A program made the position numbers and the translations under genes. Shown one piece after another: positions 1 through 8,453 of a stretch of DNA of 64,000 nucleotides (position 1 is the first letter of the stretch; the number at the start of each line of letters is the position of its first letter). Below the pieces are notes generated by a model, which saw only the letters and a list, made by a program, of their open reading frames with translations, ran no database searches and had not been told where the DNA came from. The DNA is taken from NCBI RefSeq assembly GCF_003751945.1, contig NZ_RJKL01000001.1, positions 7,148,501-7,212,500 of the forward strand. The letters are read 5' to 3'. The stretch is from Couchioplanes caeruleus (GTDB lineage: Bacteria; Actinomycetota; Actinomycetes; Mycobacteriales; Micromonosporaceae).

Positions 1-2
1 CC

Positions 3-701
3 GCCACCGTTGGGGGTAGCGGCGCGGTCCTGACGCTGGTGCCGCCGCCGTATGTCCGCGAGGCCGGCGAGGCCGAGGACAACCTCAAGAGTCTGTTCGG
101 CACGATCAACACGATGATCGAAAAGCTGACCGGGTACGACATTCTCGGCACGGTCATGCCGCTGCTGCTCGGTGATTGGGGTGCCCTCAAGCGCATCGCC
201 CGCGCCTACGGCGAGCTGGAAGTGGCCTGGCGCGCCGTGGCCGCCGACCTGGGCGAGGGTATGGATGTGCTGTCGGAGCACTGGGATTCCAGCGGTTCCG
301 GCACGCTCGGGGCTTCCCGGGCGTTCGATTACCACCTGCGCTCCCGCTGGATGAAAGCGTTCGAGGCGCTCGCGCAGACGGCCGACACCATGCAGCAGAT
401 GTGTGAGTCGATGGCCGCGCAGTACGAACACACCGTGAAAGGCCTGCTGTATACGCTGACGTACTTCCTTTCCCAGATCAAGAAGGGCCTGGGAAAGATC
501 ATGGTTGCCACGAACTGGGCGAAGCTGGCCGCGGCGCTCTATGGTGTCGTGTCGTCGCTCTACGACCTGGTCGTGGACGGCGTCAAGCTGGCGGTGGAGC
601 AGGTCCAGATGCTCATCGAGGGATTCGAGATGATCTCGGCGACGGTGGTCATGCTGCGCCACCAGATGGACGGCGACTTCGATGCCCTCAAGGCCGGGTG
701 A
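3..701 (+). CDS. WXG100/ESX-like helical protein, 5' end outside the window
   Basis: The reading frame is open back to the first bases of the window, so the 220 residues from the first GTG (position 39) are probably not the whole protein. The visible part is mostly alpha-helical and amphipathic. It has an HWDSSG tripeptide-like motif near residue 80 that resembles the WXG hairpin of WXG100 proteins, followed by long helices up to the C terminus. Proteins of this type are small substrates or LXG-like parts of type VII (ESX) secretion loci. It overlaps the next gene by 4 bases (GTGA), so the two are translationally coupled. The family assignment is inference from the motif and helix pattern, and no catalytic residues are visible. 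Confidence 0.55.
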   Translation, partial: ATVGGSGAVLTLVPPPYVREAGEAEDNLKSLFGTINTMIEKLTGYDILGTVMPLLLGDWGALKRIARAYGELEVAWRAVAADLGEGMDVLSEHWDSSGSGTLGASRAFDYHLRSRWMKAFEALAQTADTMQQMCESMAAQYEHTVKGLLYTLTYFLSQIKKGLGKIMVATNWAKLAAALYGVVSSLYDLVVDGVKLAVEQVQMLIEGFEMISATVVMLRHQMDGDFDALKAG

Positions 702-1213
702 GTGACATGAAGGTGCAAGCAGCAGACGGCCGTCAGTGGCGGGTGTTCCGCCGCCGACTGGCGTGGCGTCCTCGGCTCCCGCGATGGATTGTGGAGTGGT
801 GGCCCGAGGGCTGGCCCGACGACAACATCATCGGCCTCGTCGTCGGGGTCTACGCGATGGTCCTGCTTCTGATCATGTCGCCGTTCCTGATCTGGTACCT
901 GTTGTCCTGGCTGGTCTGCCTCATCGTGACACCGTTCGCCTGGCTCGCGCGGTCGACGCTGGGACGTCCCAGCCCCGTGATCGCATACTGGGAGGAGAAC
1001 CCGTGGGCCGAGTGGTGGGGCAGTGCGGACGGCCGAGGCGCGGCAGACGAGCTGGCGCAGCATGTCGCTGGTGAGGTGGCGCAGTTCGCGGCACCGCGCT
1101 CACTGGCCGCACCGCGACCCGAGCTGATCGAGCTGACAACGGTACGTGAGACGCCCATCGTCGAACGGATCGCCGCGCGCTGGCGGGCCCGGGGGACTGG
1201 CGCCAACGGCTAG
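698..1213 (+). CDS. Small membrane protein coupled to the WXG-like gene
   Basis: This 171-residue protein starts at a GTG overlapping the upstream stop. It has a Trp- and Arg-rich N terminus (about residues 10-45), one or two hydrophobic membrane segments (about residues 48-88) and a charged cytoplasmic C terminus. I recognise no named family. The tight overlap with the preceding WXG-like gene suggests a membrane partner of the same locus. Confidence 0.55.
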   Translation: MSDMKVQAADGRQWRVFRRRLAWRPRLPRWIVEWWPEGWPDDNIIGLVVGVYAMVLLLIMSPFLIWYLLSWLVCLIVTPFAWLARSTLGRPSPVIAYWEENPWAEWWGSADGRGAADELAQHVAGEVAQFAAPRSLAAPRPELIELTTVRETPIVERIAARWRARGTGANG

Positions 1214-1341
1214 CTGGAGGGATCAGCATCGTTGTTGACGCGGGCGATGGGTGGTGCGCCCGCGATGCTGGCTGGGTGATGCGCCGCCGTGAAAAATGCC
1301 CCCCGTTTACCCCCGAAAACTCCTACCAAGGGTTGACCAGC

Positions 1342-1362
1342 GGTGACAAGTGATGATCACCC
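1342..1362. promoter_or_regulatory. Operator-like inverted repeat, copy 1
   Basis: The sequence ggtgacaagtgatgatcacc is an imperfect inverted repeat with GGTGA and TCACC arms. The same ggtgacaagt half recurs 63 bases downstream. Paired related repeats ahead of a gene suggest a transcription-factor site, but the factor is unknown. Confidence 0.4.
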
Positions 1363-1404
1363 TGCGGTAGCGTTTGCGCAGCTCAGCGCCAAGTTCTGAC
1401 AGGC

Positions 1405-1425
1405 GGTGACAAGTCCAATGTCACC
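1405..1425. promoter_or_regulatory. Operator-like inverted repeat, copy 2
   Basis: GGTGACA and TGTCACC form perfect 7-base arms around a 7-base spacer. The left half is identical to that of the repeat at 1342-1362. Confidence 0.45.
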
Positions 1426-1576
1426 GAGTTCGAGGAGCGTGACTTTCCGCTCAAGTAATGCTCTGCCGGCAGAGAAGGTCGCGGTGACGTGCCTGTGCTC
1501 AACCTTGGAGCCGCGACTGAGCTTCCCCCGCTGTCAACGGTCAGTTGGATCCAGTGGCCGCGGACACCCCGCTTTG

Positions 1577-1921
1577 ATGGAGCGGTGGTTACCTGCCGTC
1601 GGTTGGGGCAGGCGCGAGGTCGTGTTAAGCGCCTGCAGCACGGGGTGGCGACCCAGCGAGGCCGAGACACTGCCGCTGACCGGCGATGACGCGCTGGGCC
1701 TGGTCGCGTCCTTCCTGGAGGCCGGCGCACGATTCGTACTCGCCAGCATCCCGCCCGCCCTGGACGAGGCCGCATTTGCCTTTGCCGTCGCCTGGCACCG
1801 GCACCGGCTCGGCGGTGCGAGCCCGCTCGCCGCCGTCCGGGCGACCCAGCTAGAGCTTCTGAAGCGGGCTGACCTGCCGCCTTGGTCCTGGGTAGGCATC
1901 ACCGGCTACGGCTGTCGATGA
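1577..1921 (+). pseudogene. CHAT-domain protease, C-terminal fragment
   Basis: The open stretch carries the catalytic-cysteine signature VVLSACSTG of CHAT (caspase HetF-associated with TPRs) domains. The usual tail follows: a GDDALGL..FL.AGARFVLAS segment, then GGASPLAAVRATQ and WVGITGYG. The upstream half of the domain, with the catalytic His, and any TPR region are missing. The sequence before 1577 has no matching frame, so this is a 5'-deleted gene rather than a small protein. It ends 16 bases before the lipase gene, and CHAT proteins are often encoded beside peptidase or lipase partners. Confidence 0.7.
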
Positions 1922-1937
1922 TTGAAGGAGGTGCGAC

Positions 1938-3155
1938 ATGGCCTGGGATGAGCATGGCGACGTCGTAGTGATCGTGCCCGGCATCACCGGCAGCGTTCTG
2001 CGCCGCGACGGCCGCGATATCTTAGGACTGTCAGTGGGTGCGGGGCTGCGCGCGCTTTGGTCGGTGGGTGGCAGCTTGCAGACGATGGCTCTTGCTGGCG
2101 ACCCGCCGGACGTCGCCGACCTGGGCGACGGGGTCACCGCAGACCGCCTGGCGCCGGACGCCCACCTCATCCCTGGGCTGTGGAAGATCGACGGGTACCG
2201 CCGGATCACCGACTGGCTCAGTCAGCGGTTGCGACTGGAGCGGGGGATCGATCTGTTCGAGTTTCCGTACGACTGGCGGCGCGACAACCGGGTCGCGGCG
2301 ACGTTACTGCGAGACCATGCCTGTCGGTGGTTGCACGAGCGCCGGAAGTCCTTCCCGCAGGCACGGCTGGTCCTACTCACCCATTCGATGGGCGGCCTCG
2401 TCGCCCGCTACTACCTGGAGGTGCTCCGCGGCTGGTCCGAAACCCGCCGGCTGATCACCATCGGAACGCCGCACCGGGGGTCGCTGAACGTACTGAACTT
2501 CCTGGTGAACGGCTACGAAAAGGCGTTCGGCCTGGTCGACATCACCGACCTGATGAGATCGTTCACCTCGGTCCACCAGCTCTTGCCGATCTACCCGTGT
2601 ATTCGTATCGACGGCGCCGCGCCGGCCCGGCTCACCGAGTTGACACAACCCCTGCAGGGACTTGATCCGGCCAAGGTCCGCGCGGCGGACGTTTTCCACC
2701 GAGAGATCGAGAGCGCGGTCACCCGCAACCGCGACGATGCCGCCTACCGCGAGCGCGGGTACACGATGAACGAGGTCATCGGCAGCGAGCATCCGACCCG
2801 GCAATCCGCCGATTGGGCCAGCGGCCGCCTGACCTTTCACCGCGAGTGGGACGGCCAGGACATGGGCGGGGATGGCACGGTGCCCCGCGTGTCGGCGACC
2901 GCGATCGAACACAGTGCCGACGGCAGTGAGTGGTTCGCGGGCACCCGGCATTCGTCGTTGCAGAACGCCGACGCTGTACTGCTGCAGATCCGGCGGAGCC
3001 TGGTGACCCCCTCGCTGAATCTGGCCCAGTTCCGGGCCATGGCACCCGTGACCATTTCGGTCGACCTGGCAGACGTCTACCCGCCGGGGGAGCCGCCGAC
3101 CGTGCGGGTCCGGCCGTCTGATGTGGGACCCGTTTTGCATCTAGAGCGCATCTGA
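1938..3155 (+). CDS. LCAT/PGAP1-like alpha/beta-hydrolase (esterase or acyltransferase)
   Basis: This 405-residue alpha/beta hydrolase resembles lecithin:cholesterol acyltransferases. An N-terminal VVIVPGITGS strand-loop carries the oxyanion element. The nucleophile elbow HSMGG lies near residue 150, followed by the RLITIGTPHRGS block typical of this group. A late GDGTVP segment and a following His (RHSSLQNADAV) are suitable for the Asp-His part of the triad. No signal peptide is visible, so it is probably cytoplasmic and acts on lipid or ester bonds. A strong GGAGGT-type ribosome site precedes the ATG. The last codons (ERI, stop) come from the left inverted repeat of the IS5-family element, so the native C terminus has been replaced. 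Confidence 0.8.
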   Translation: MAWDEHGDVVVIVPGITGSVLRRDGRDILGLSVGAGLRALWSVGGSLQTMALAGDPPDVADLGDGVTADRLAPDAHLIPGLWKIDGYRRITDWLSQRLRLERGIDLFEFPYDWRRDNRVAATLLRDHACRWLHERRKSFPQARLVLLTHSMGGLVARYYLEVLRGWSETRRLITIGTPHRGSLNVLNFLVNGYEKAFGLVDITDLMRSFTSVHQLLPIYPCIRIDGAAPARLTELTQPLQGLDPAKVRAADVFHREIESAVTRNRDDAAYRERGYTMNEVIGSEHPTRQSADWASGRLTFHREWDGQDMGGDGTVPRVSATAIEHSADGSEWFAGTRHSSLQNADAVLLQIRRSLVTPSLNLAQFRAMAPVTISVDLADVYPPGEPPTVRVRPSDVGPVLHLERI

Positions 3156-4094
3156 CGGATCATCGCGGATCGCGTTGATCGATCGTTGATGTGGCGTGGC
3201 TGGTGATCTGACTGATCAAGAGTGGGATCGTTTGGCGGTCTTGCTGCCGAGCATGTTGCCGCAGCGTGGTGGCCGGTGGCGTGATCACCGGCAGGTGATC
3301 AACGGGATCCTGTGGCGGACCGAGAACGGCGCGAAGTGGCATCAGGTCCCGGACCGCTACGGGCCGTGGAAGACCTGCTATCACCGGTTCTCGCAGTGGG
3401 AACAGGACGGGACCTGGGCCAGGATCGAACGGCGGTTGCAGGTCGACGCGGACGCTACCGGCGAACTTGATTGGCGTGCGCAGGTCGACTCGACGATCGT
3501 GCGGGCTCATCAAAACGCTGCGGGCGCCCGCAAAAGGGGCTGACCGCCACCGAATCGCGGGCAGCTCAAGGGCTTGGCCGTTCCCGGGGCGGCCTGAGCA
3601 CCAAACTGCATCTGCTCGCCGAGGGACGCGGCCGGTCACTGGTCACGCGCATCACAGCCGGGCAGAGCTCTGACACCAAAGAGTTAGTGGCGCTGATCGA
3701 CGCGGTCGGTGTCGCCCGGTCCGGCAGGCGAGGGCGACCCCGCAAGCGCCTGGATCATCTGACCGCCGACAAGGCGTACGGATCCAAGGCGAACCGCCGT
3801 TCGCTACGAGCCCGACGCATCCCGCACACCATCCCTGAACGCGATGACGTGCGTGCTGGTCGCGCCCGCCGTGGTTCTCGTGGTGGCAGACCACCGCTGT
3901 TCGACGCCGAGCGGTACAAGGACCGCACCAGATCGAACGGGCCTTCAAACCGGCTCAAGCAGTTCCGGGCCGTCGCCACGCGCTACGACAAGCTCAAGGA
4001 CCGTTACCACGCCACCGTGACCATCGCCTCGATCATGATCTGGCTCCGGGCCAAACCCGACCGAGCCTGCCAATGATCCGTCAGATTCGCTCTA
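3142..4094 (+). mobile_element. IS5-family insertion sequence (IS427-like), complete
   Basis: Inverted repeats at 3142-3163 and 4073-4094 match at 21 of 22 positions. Both ends are embedded in CTAG (3141-3144 and 4092-4095), the target type commonly duplicated by IS5-family elements. A transposase split by a frameshift fills the interior, and the right repeat overlaps its stop codon. The element looks intact and probably mobile. Confidence 0.9.
3196..4076 (+). CDS. IS5-family DDE transposase, expressed by -1 frameshift
   Basis: OrfA (3196-3543) carries the N-terminal DUF4096-type region (LTDQEWDRLAVLLP) and the first DDE aspartate in DSTIVRAHQ. OrfB (in frame to 4076) carries GLGRSRGGLSTKLH, the second Asp region (LTADKAYGS) and the C-terminal Glu helix. 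The frames meet at 3530-3539 in cgcaaaagggg, an A/G slippery run. A -1 shift there joins ARK to GLTATESRA, which restores the canonical family sequence. Programmed frameshifting of this kind is known in IS427-group elements, so I annotate one gene rather than a pseudogene. Confidence 0.85.
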
Positions 4095-4095
4095 G

Positions 4096-4173
4096 TGGAC
4101 CATGCGCTGGAAAGCGCCCCTGAACGCCTTCCAAATCGTCTTCGAAGGCCGGCTGACCCCGGCCGCCCACTGA
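4096..4173 (+). pseudogene. Short protein-like remnant right of the IS5 element
   Basis: Twenty-five codons and a stop read RWKAPLNAFQIVFEGRL and a short tail. This looks like the C terminus of a transposase, but I cannot name the family. The frame that continues the interrupted lipase (from 4095) also stays open for about 80 codons, with composition less like a natural protein. Which of the two was the original continuation is unresolved. Confidence 0.3.
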
Positions 4174-4261
4174 CCCTGTTCAACAACCAAGATCAGCCGT
4201 CAACTGGACAGTCCCCACCGCGGCAGGAGTCGACCTCATCCGGTCCAGGTCGGGTCGGGTG

Positions 4262-5242
4262 TCAGTGGCCCGGGTTCGGCACGGCGCCGCGCTCCCACAG
4301 GCTCTCCTCGGCCCACGCGCCGACGATCACCTGATCGGGATCGCGTCGGTTCACCTCGGCAAGCTCGGCGGCCAGCAGTTGCAGGCCGACGGTGACCGGC
4401 AGTTGCGCTAGCACCGGGTGCAGGCCGGCGACGCCCGGGACGGTGCTCACCGGGACGGCCTCGGCAGCGGCGGCGTCGCCGATCGCGGCGACCAGCCCGT
4501 CGATGTCGCTGCCTGGGGCGACCAGCAGCAGCCGGTCTCGGGGGCCGTACGGCACGGCGGCGCCGTGCAGCAAACGTTCCGCGTCGAAGCCCTCGGCCAA
4601 CACTCCGGCGGCCTCCCGGATCTTCAAGGCGCCCTCGGCGGCGGTGACTGCGTACGGCCCGGCGCCGACCAGCCCGAGCGCGCGTTCGGGTGCGGGCACG
4701 GCGCCCGGCTCGTACGTGGCACACACGGCGCGTACGTGCCGGGCCGCCCGGGCGAGGTCCGCCGGGCCGACGTCCGGGCAGCCGAGGCGGTGCGCCAGGT
4801 TGGCCAGCGCGGCCAGGCAGGAGGTGTAGCTCACCGTGTACGTCTCGGACTCCTCCGGCCCGACCGTGACGATCGCCTCCGGCCAGCCGGCCCGCTCACC
4901 CGTGATCGTCAGCAGGTGGCAGCCCGCCGACCGGGCCACCTCCCGCGCCCGGCGGCTGTAGGCCGTCCGCCCGGTGTGCGAGATGACTACCACGGCGTCG
5001 TCCGGGCGCAGCGCCGGACCCCAGGTGACGAACTGCTCAGCGGCGAAGCTATACGCGTCGGCGCGGGCGTCGCGCAGCAGGAGCGCTCCCAGGTCGGCGG
5101 CGTGCCGGCTGGTGCCGGTGCCGACCAGCAGGACCCGGCGGACGTCGCACAGCCGTCGCGCCGGGTCGGCGAGGTCAGCGCCGGCCATCTCCTCGATGGC
5201 GTCGGCCTGGGTGTGGATGGTCCGGTGCAGAGCGGACGTCAC
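4262..5242 (-). CDS. SIS-domain protein (GlmS-isomerase-like), last gene of the minus arm
   Basis: The 326-residue protein starts at a GTG that overlaps the upstream stop by 4 bases. The open frame extends further upstream, but that part overlaps another gene and lacks coding character. Two sugar-isomerase (SIS) modules are visible. The first has LLVGTGTSRHAADLGA and VVISHTGRTAYS (about residues 40-105). The second has the ALKIREAAGVLAEGF and LLHG segment typical of the GlmS isomerase half. The glutaminase domain is absent, so it is not GlmS itself. It would bind a phosphosugar or an analogous amino compound. As the last gene of the putative hydrazine operon, it could tailor a sugar or supply an amino-sugar moiety. 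That role is inference. Confidence 0.75.
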   Translation of the reverse strand: MTSALHRTIHTQADAIEEMAGADLADPARRLCDVRRVLLVGTGTSRHAADLGALLLRDARADAYSFAAEQFVTWGPALRPDDAVVVISHTGRTAYSRRAREVARSAGCHLLTITGERAGWPEAIVTVGPEESETYTVSYTSCLAALANLAHRLGCPDVGPADLARAARHVRAVCATYEPGAVPAPERALGLVGAGPYAVTAAEGALKIREAAGVLAEGFDAERLLHGAAVPYGPRDRLLLVAPGSDIDGLVAAIGDAAAAEAVPVSTVPGVAGLHPVLAQLPVTVGLQLLAAELAEVNRRDPDQVIVGAWAEESLWERGAVPNPGH

Positions 5243-5730
5243 GGGGAAGCCTTCGAGAGCAGTCGCAGGTCCGTCATGGTCAACATACAGTCCACCCCGA
5301 TCAGCCACGGCGCGTCCAGTGCGAGTCGTTCCGCCGCCACGTGGACACCCGAGTCGGTGCGGTACTCGACGTAGTGCAGGTGTCCCCGGGCCGCCGCGCC
5401 GGGGACGACGCCGAGGTCCCCGTCGGCCCGGTACGCCGCCCGCCCCCGAGCGGTCTCGGTCAGCGCGGTGTCGCGCAGCCGGCCGCGCGCCGGGTCGTAC
5501 TCGTCGGCGGTGAACGGCTGTCGGACCCACGAGGATGCCCGCAGCCCGTCCGGGCCGGGTTCGAGCGCGAGCCACATGCCGGCCCGGCCGTTGCCCAGCA
5601 GGTACTCACCCCATTCGTCGACGTCGTCACAGGCCAGCAGCCGGGTACGCACCGTCCACCGGGTCTCGTGCATCCCGACCTGCGTGCCGGGCGACAGTTG
5701 GTGCAGGAGCGCCATGTCCACGGTGACCAC
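5239..5730 (-). CDS. DUF4178-like protein of unknown function
   Basis: This 163-residue soluble protein has the SH3-like beta pattern of DUF4178: a G..V...TRWTVRTRLL strand, then WGEYLL and MWLALEPG strands, then a later HYVEYR segment. The GTG at 5730 gives the longest form, and an ATG at 5715 is an equally plausible start. It lies 3 bases after the FAD oxidase gene and overlaps the SIS gene, so all three are co-transcribed. Its job in the cluster is unknown. Confidence 0.55.
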   Translation of the reverse strand: MVTVDMALLHQLSPGTQVGMHETRWTVRTRLLACDDVDEWGEYLLGNGRAGMWLALEPGPDGLRASSWVRQPFTADEYDPARGRLRDTALTETARGRAAYRADGDLGVVPGAAARGHLHYVEYRTDSGVHVAAERLALDAPWLIGVDCMLTMTDLRLLSKASP

Positions 5731-5733
5731 CTG

Positions 5734-6792
5734 TCATCGGATCCGGAACCGGGAGGGCACCATGATCCGTCCCTCCACCGCGTCGCACACGAACGCCGCC
5801 CAGGCCGGACCGTGCTTGAAGCCGTGCCCGCTGTCGCCGCCGACGAGCCAGACCGTCGGGTCGGCCGGGTGCCGGTCCAGCAGGAAATGCTCGTCCGGCA
5901 TCTCCACGTAGCGGCAGCGCTCGTGCCGCCGCACCGGGGCGTCGCGCAGCGCGGGCACCCGGCGGCGGAGGTAGGGGAACGGGTCGACCGGCACGGTCTC
6001 GGCGTCCGGCGCGACTGTCCGGTCAGCCACCACCTTGACGCCGCTGGCGCCGACGGCGGGCACGCCGTACCACTCGGCGTCGCGGTCGATCCAGGCGGGC
6101 GGGGCCGGGTGACTCGGCCCCGCGGCCGGCGGGTCGAGGAAAGTGCTGTCCTGGGCGACCACTCGCGCCGAGCTGAGGCCGGGGAACAAGGCCGGCAGAC
6201 CCGGGCCGACCGCCCAAACCGTGATGTCCCCGGCGAACGGTCGCCCGCCGGTGACCGGTCGGGCGTCGACTGCGCGAACCTCGGCCCGGCGCAGCCGGAC
6301 GCCCCGGTCGATGGCACACGCGGCCACGGCGCGGATCGCCTCCCGGGCGAGCAGCACGCCGCCGGACGGCTCGAAGAGCAGGTGGTCGGCGGGGCCGGGG
6401 GCGAACCACGGGAACCGCCGGGCCGCCTCGGCCCGGTCGACCTCCCGCAGCGGCACCCCGACCCGCCGGGCCGCGCCCATAGTGTCGCGCGTCCACTGGT
6501 CGGCCGCACCGAGCAGGAGCACACCGGTCGGCGCCAGCACCGTCCGCCCGGCGGTCCGACCGAACCGGCGCCACAGCTCCCGTGAACGCCACGCCGATCG
6601 GGTGTACCAGTCGTCGGCCCCGTACGAGGTGCGCAGGATGCGCGACTCCGCGGTGGACGCGCCGGAGTCGTCGAGCGGATCGCGGTAGACGACCTGTACC
6701 TGCCAGCCCCGTACCGCGAGTTCGTGGGCGAGGCAGAGTCCGAAAACGCCTGCGCCGACCACCGTGGCCCGCCCGATGGTCAGCCTGGCCAT
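5734..6792 (-). CDS. DAO-family FAD-dependent amine oxidase (Spb39/Tri27-like)
   Basis: The ATG at 6792 gives 352 residues and opens directly with the dinucleotide-binding strand VVGAGVFGLCLAHEL (about residues 10-25). A central substrate domain follows, then the C-terminal FAD-contact segment WLVGGDSGHGFKHGP. This is the DAO fold of sarcosine, glycine and N-methyltryptophan oxidases. In the s56-p1 and triacsin pathways a DAO-family enzyme oxidises the hydrazine made by the cupin/MetRS enzyme, releasing hydrazinoacetate. The same neighbours occur here, so that role is likely. The gene overlaps the MetRS-like gene by 13 bases. Confidence 0.8.
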   Translation of the reverse strand: MARLTIGRATVVGAGVFGLCLAHELAVRGWQVQVVYRDPLDDSGASTAESRILRTSYGADDWYTRSAWRSRELWRRFGRTAGRTVLAPTGVLLLGAADQWTRDTMGAARRVGVPLREVDRAEAARRFPWFAPGPADHLLFEPSGGVLLAREAIRAVAACAIDRGVRLRRAEVRAVDARPVTGGRPFAGDITVWAVGPGLPALFPGLSSARVVAQDSTFLDPPAAGPSHPAPPAWIDRDAEWYGVPAVGASGVKVVADRTVAPDAETVPVDPFPYLRRRVPALRDAPVRRHERCRYVEMPDEHFLLDRHPADPTVWLVGGDSGHGFKHGPAWAAFVCDAVEGRIMVPSRFRIR

Positions 6793-8444
6793 ACCGACTG
6801 CTCCAGGCCGGCCGGTAGTGGACGGAAGAAGGGCGAGGTCCGGGTCAGCCGTCGGCCGGGGGCGACGGGATGGACCCCGTCCCAGCGAGGGCTCCCGGTT
6901 TCGCCGAGCGCGTGCCACAGATGCTCGGCGAACTCCGGCATCACCGGCCAGGCGAGCTGGGCGAGGGTCCGGGCGGCAGCCGTCTCGGCCGCCACCGCCG
7001 CGTCCAAGGTGGCCGACGGGCCGAAGGTCCGCAGGCGGGACTGGCCGGCCGCGAACTCCGTCGCCCGGCGGACGATGTCGACCAGCACCCGGGTCGCCGT
7101 GCGAGGCGAGAACCGTGCGGCCGAGTAGACGACCAGGCACTGCCGGGCCATGTCGGCCAGGTCGGCGAGGAAGCGGCGGTGGCTGGGCAGCGGGTCGTCC
7201 AGCGGCAGCACCCCGGTCAGGGGCACCCGATCCGCGAGAGAGTCCAGCCAGGACTGCCACCTGCCAGCGAGCTCGTGGTCGACCAGCGTGCGGAACCGGT
7301 CGAGGGTGAACGAAGACGGTCCGGTCTCCGGTCGGTCGTGGGCCAGGGCGAAGCGCACGGCAGACGCCGGGACGCGGTCGAGCAGCTCCCGGGCCCAGAT
7401 GGCGTGCCCGCGGCTGGTGGAGAACTTCCCGTCGTCTAGGTGCAGGAACTCGTTGGTCAGCAGCGCGTCGGGCAGCCGTATCGCGGGGTCGTAGGCCATC
7501 AGCAGCGCCGGGAACAGGATCGTGTGGAAGTAGCCGTTGTCGAAGCCGAAGAACTGCACGACCTCGCTCTCCGGCGCGTCCCACACCGCCCGCCAGTCGC
7601 CGCCGCCGCGGGCGGCGAGCGCTTCGGCGAGCGCAGCGAGGTATCCCGGCACCATCTCGGCCCAGACGTACACCCGCTGGTCGGTGAAGCCGGCCACCGG
7701 GCTAGCGATGCCCCAGTCGGTGGGGTGGGTCAGCGGGATCTCGGGCAGCGGCGCGGCGAGCATCGTCGCGCAAAGCGCCTCCAACTGCGGGCTCATCACC
7801 GTACGGGCGTGATAGGCGCGCAGACTGTCCGCGTACCGATGTAAGGGGAAAACCAGCCGGCGGTACGGCCGGCGGGTCGGCGGCGTGCCGCAGACGTTGC
7901 AGACCGGGTCGACGAGGTCCACGCAGGTGTTCGGCTGGGCGCACGCCTCGCAGGAGTTGCCGTCGCTGTCGGCCGTGCAGTGCGGGCACCCACCGGAGAC
8001 GTATGCCTCGAACAGGTAGCGATCGCAGCGTCCGCAGTGCAGTCCGTCGCCGGTGCGGGGCAGGAGGGCGCCGCGTGCGTGCAGGGTCGCGATGAACTCG
8101 ATCACCATGTCGCGGTGCCGTCGGTCGCGCGCCGGCCGGGGGCAGGCGTCGGGGGCGAAGCCGATGGCGGCGAAGACCCGGGCGATGTCGTCGGCGTAGT
8201 CGTCGGCCATCCGGTACGGATCGACGCCGTTCGCCCGCGCCTTGACCGGTACGTAGCTCTGGTGCAGGTCCGAGCCGGTCAGATAGACGGCATCGTGCCC
8301 GGTGAGCCGGCGGGCGCGGGTGTATATGTCGGCCGCGGCGTACGGACCGGAGAGATGCCCGAGGTGCAGGTCGCCGTTCGGGGTGGGTGGCGCCGCGGTG
8401 ACGACGCTCAGGGCCGGGTCCGTGCCGCGCTCGGCCGGTGGCAT
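6780..8444 (-). CDS. MetRS-like enzyme, probable hydrazine-synthetase adenylation subunit
   Basis: This 554-residue class I synthetase has HLGH at residues 27-30 in PNGDLHLGHLSG. Cys-rich zinc knuckles span about residues 137-186 (CGRC, CPHC, CEAC, CNVC). A KFSTS signature at about 340-344 replaces KMSKS. It lacks a C-terminal tRNA-binding extension and sits in a biosynthetic operon, so it is unlikely to be the housekeeping MetRS. In s56-p1 (Spb40), triacsin and pyrazomycin biosynthesis, a MetRS-like domain is fused to a cupin. It activates an amino acid for transfer onto a hydroxylamine, and the ester rearranges to an N-N bond. Here the cupin is a separate gene 9 bases upstream. Confidence 0.8.
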   Translation of the reverse strand: MPPAERGTDPALSVVTAAPPTPNGDLHLGHLSGPYAAADIYTRARRLTGHDAVYLTGSDLHQSYVPVKARANGVDPYRMADDYADDIARVFAAIGFAPDACPRPARDRRHRDMVIEFIATLHARGALLPRTGDGLHCGRCDRYLFEAYVSGGCPHCTADSDGNSCEACAQPNTCVDLVDPVCNVCGTPPTRRPYRRLVFPLHRYADSLRAYHARTVMSPQLEALCATMLAAPLPEIPLTHPTDWGIASPVAGFTDQRVYVWAEMVPGYLAALAEALAARGGGDWRAVWDAPESEVVQFFGFDNGYFHTILFPALLMAYDPAIRLPDALLTNEFLHLDDGKFSTSRGHAIWARELLDRVPASAVRFALAHDRPETGPSSFTLDRFRTLVDHELAGRWQSWLDSLADRVPLTGVLPLDDPLPSHRRFLADLADMARQCLVVYSAARFSPRTATRVLVDIVRRATEFAAGQSRLRTFGPSATLDAAVAAETAAARTLAQLAWPVMPEFAEHLWHALGETGSPRWDGVHPVAPGRRLTRTSPFFRPLPAGLEQSVWPG

Positions 8445-8453
8445 GCCTCCTCC

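Larger units (their letters stand above)
1214..1576. other. Non-coding gap between ESX-like pair and CHAT remnant
   Basis: No ORF with coding character is visible on either strand. The stretch holds the two operator-like inverted repeats listed separately, and its GC content is lower than that of the flanking genes. It probably carries the promoter of the original CHAT-lipase unit plus the scar of the CHAT 5' deletion. Confidence 0.5.

Noticed and set aside
3196..4076. Transposase pseudogene because of the frame break
   Set aside because: The break sits on an A/G slippery run where this IS group uses programmed -1 frameshifting, and both ends of the element are intact.
6780..8444. Housekeeping methionyl-tRNA synthetase
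   Set aside because: It has an altered KFSTS signature and no tRNA-binding extension, and it is operonic with cupin and DAO genes. A biosynthetic role fits better, although resistance-type MetRS cannot be excluded without a tree.
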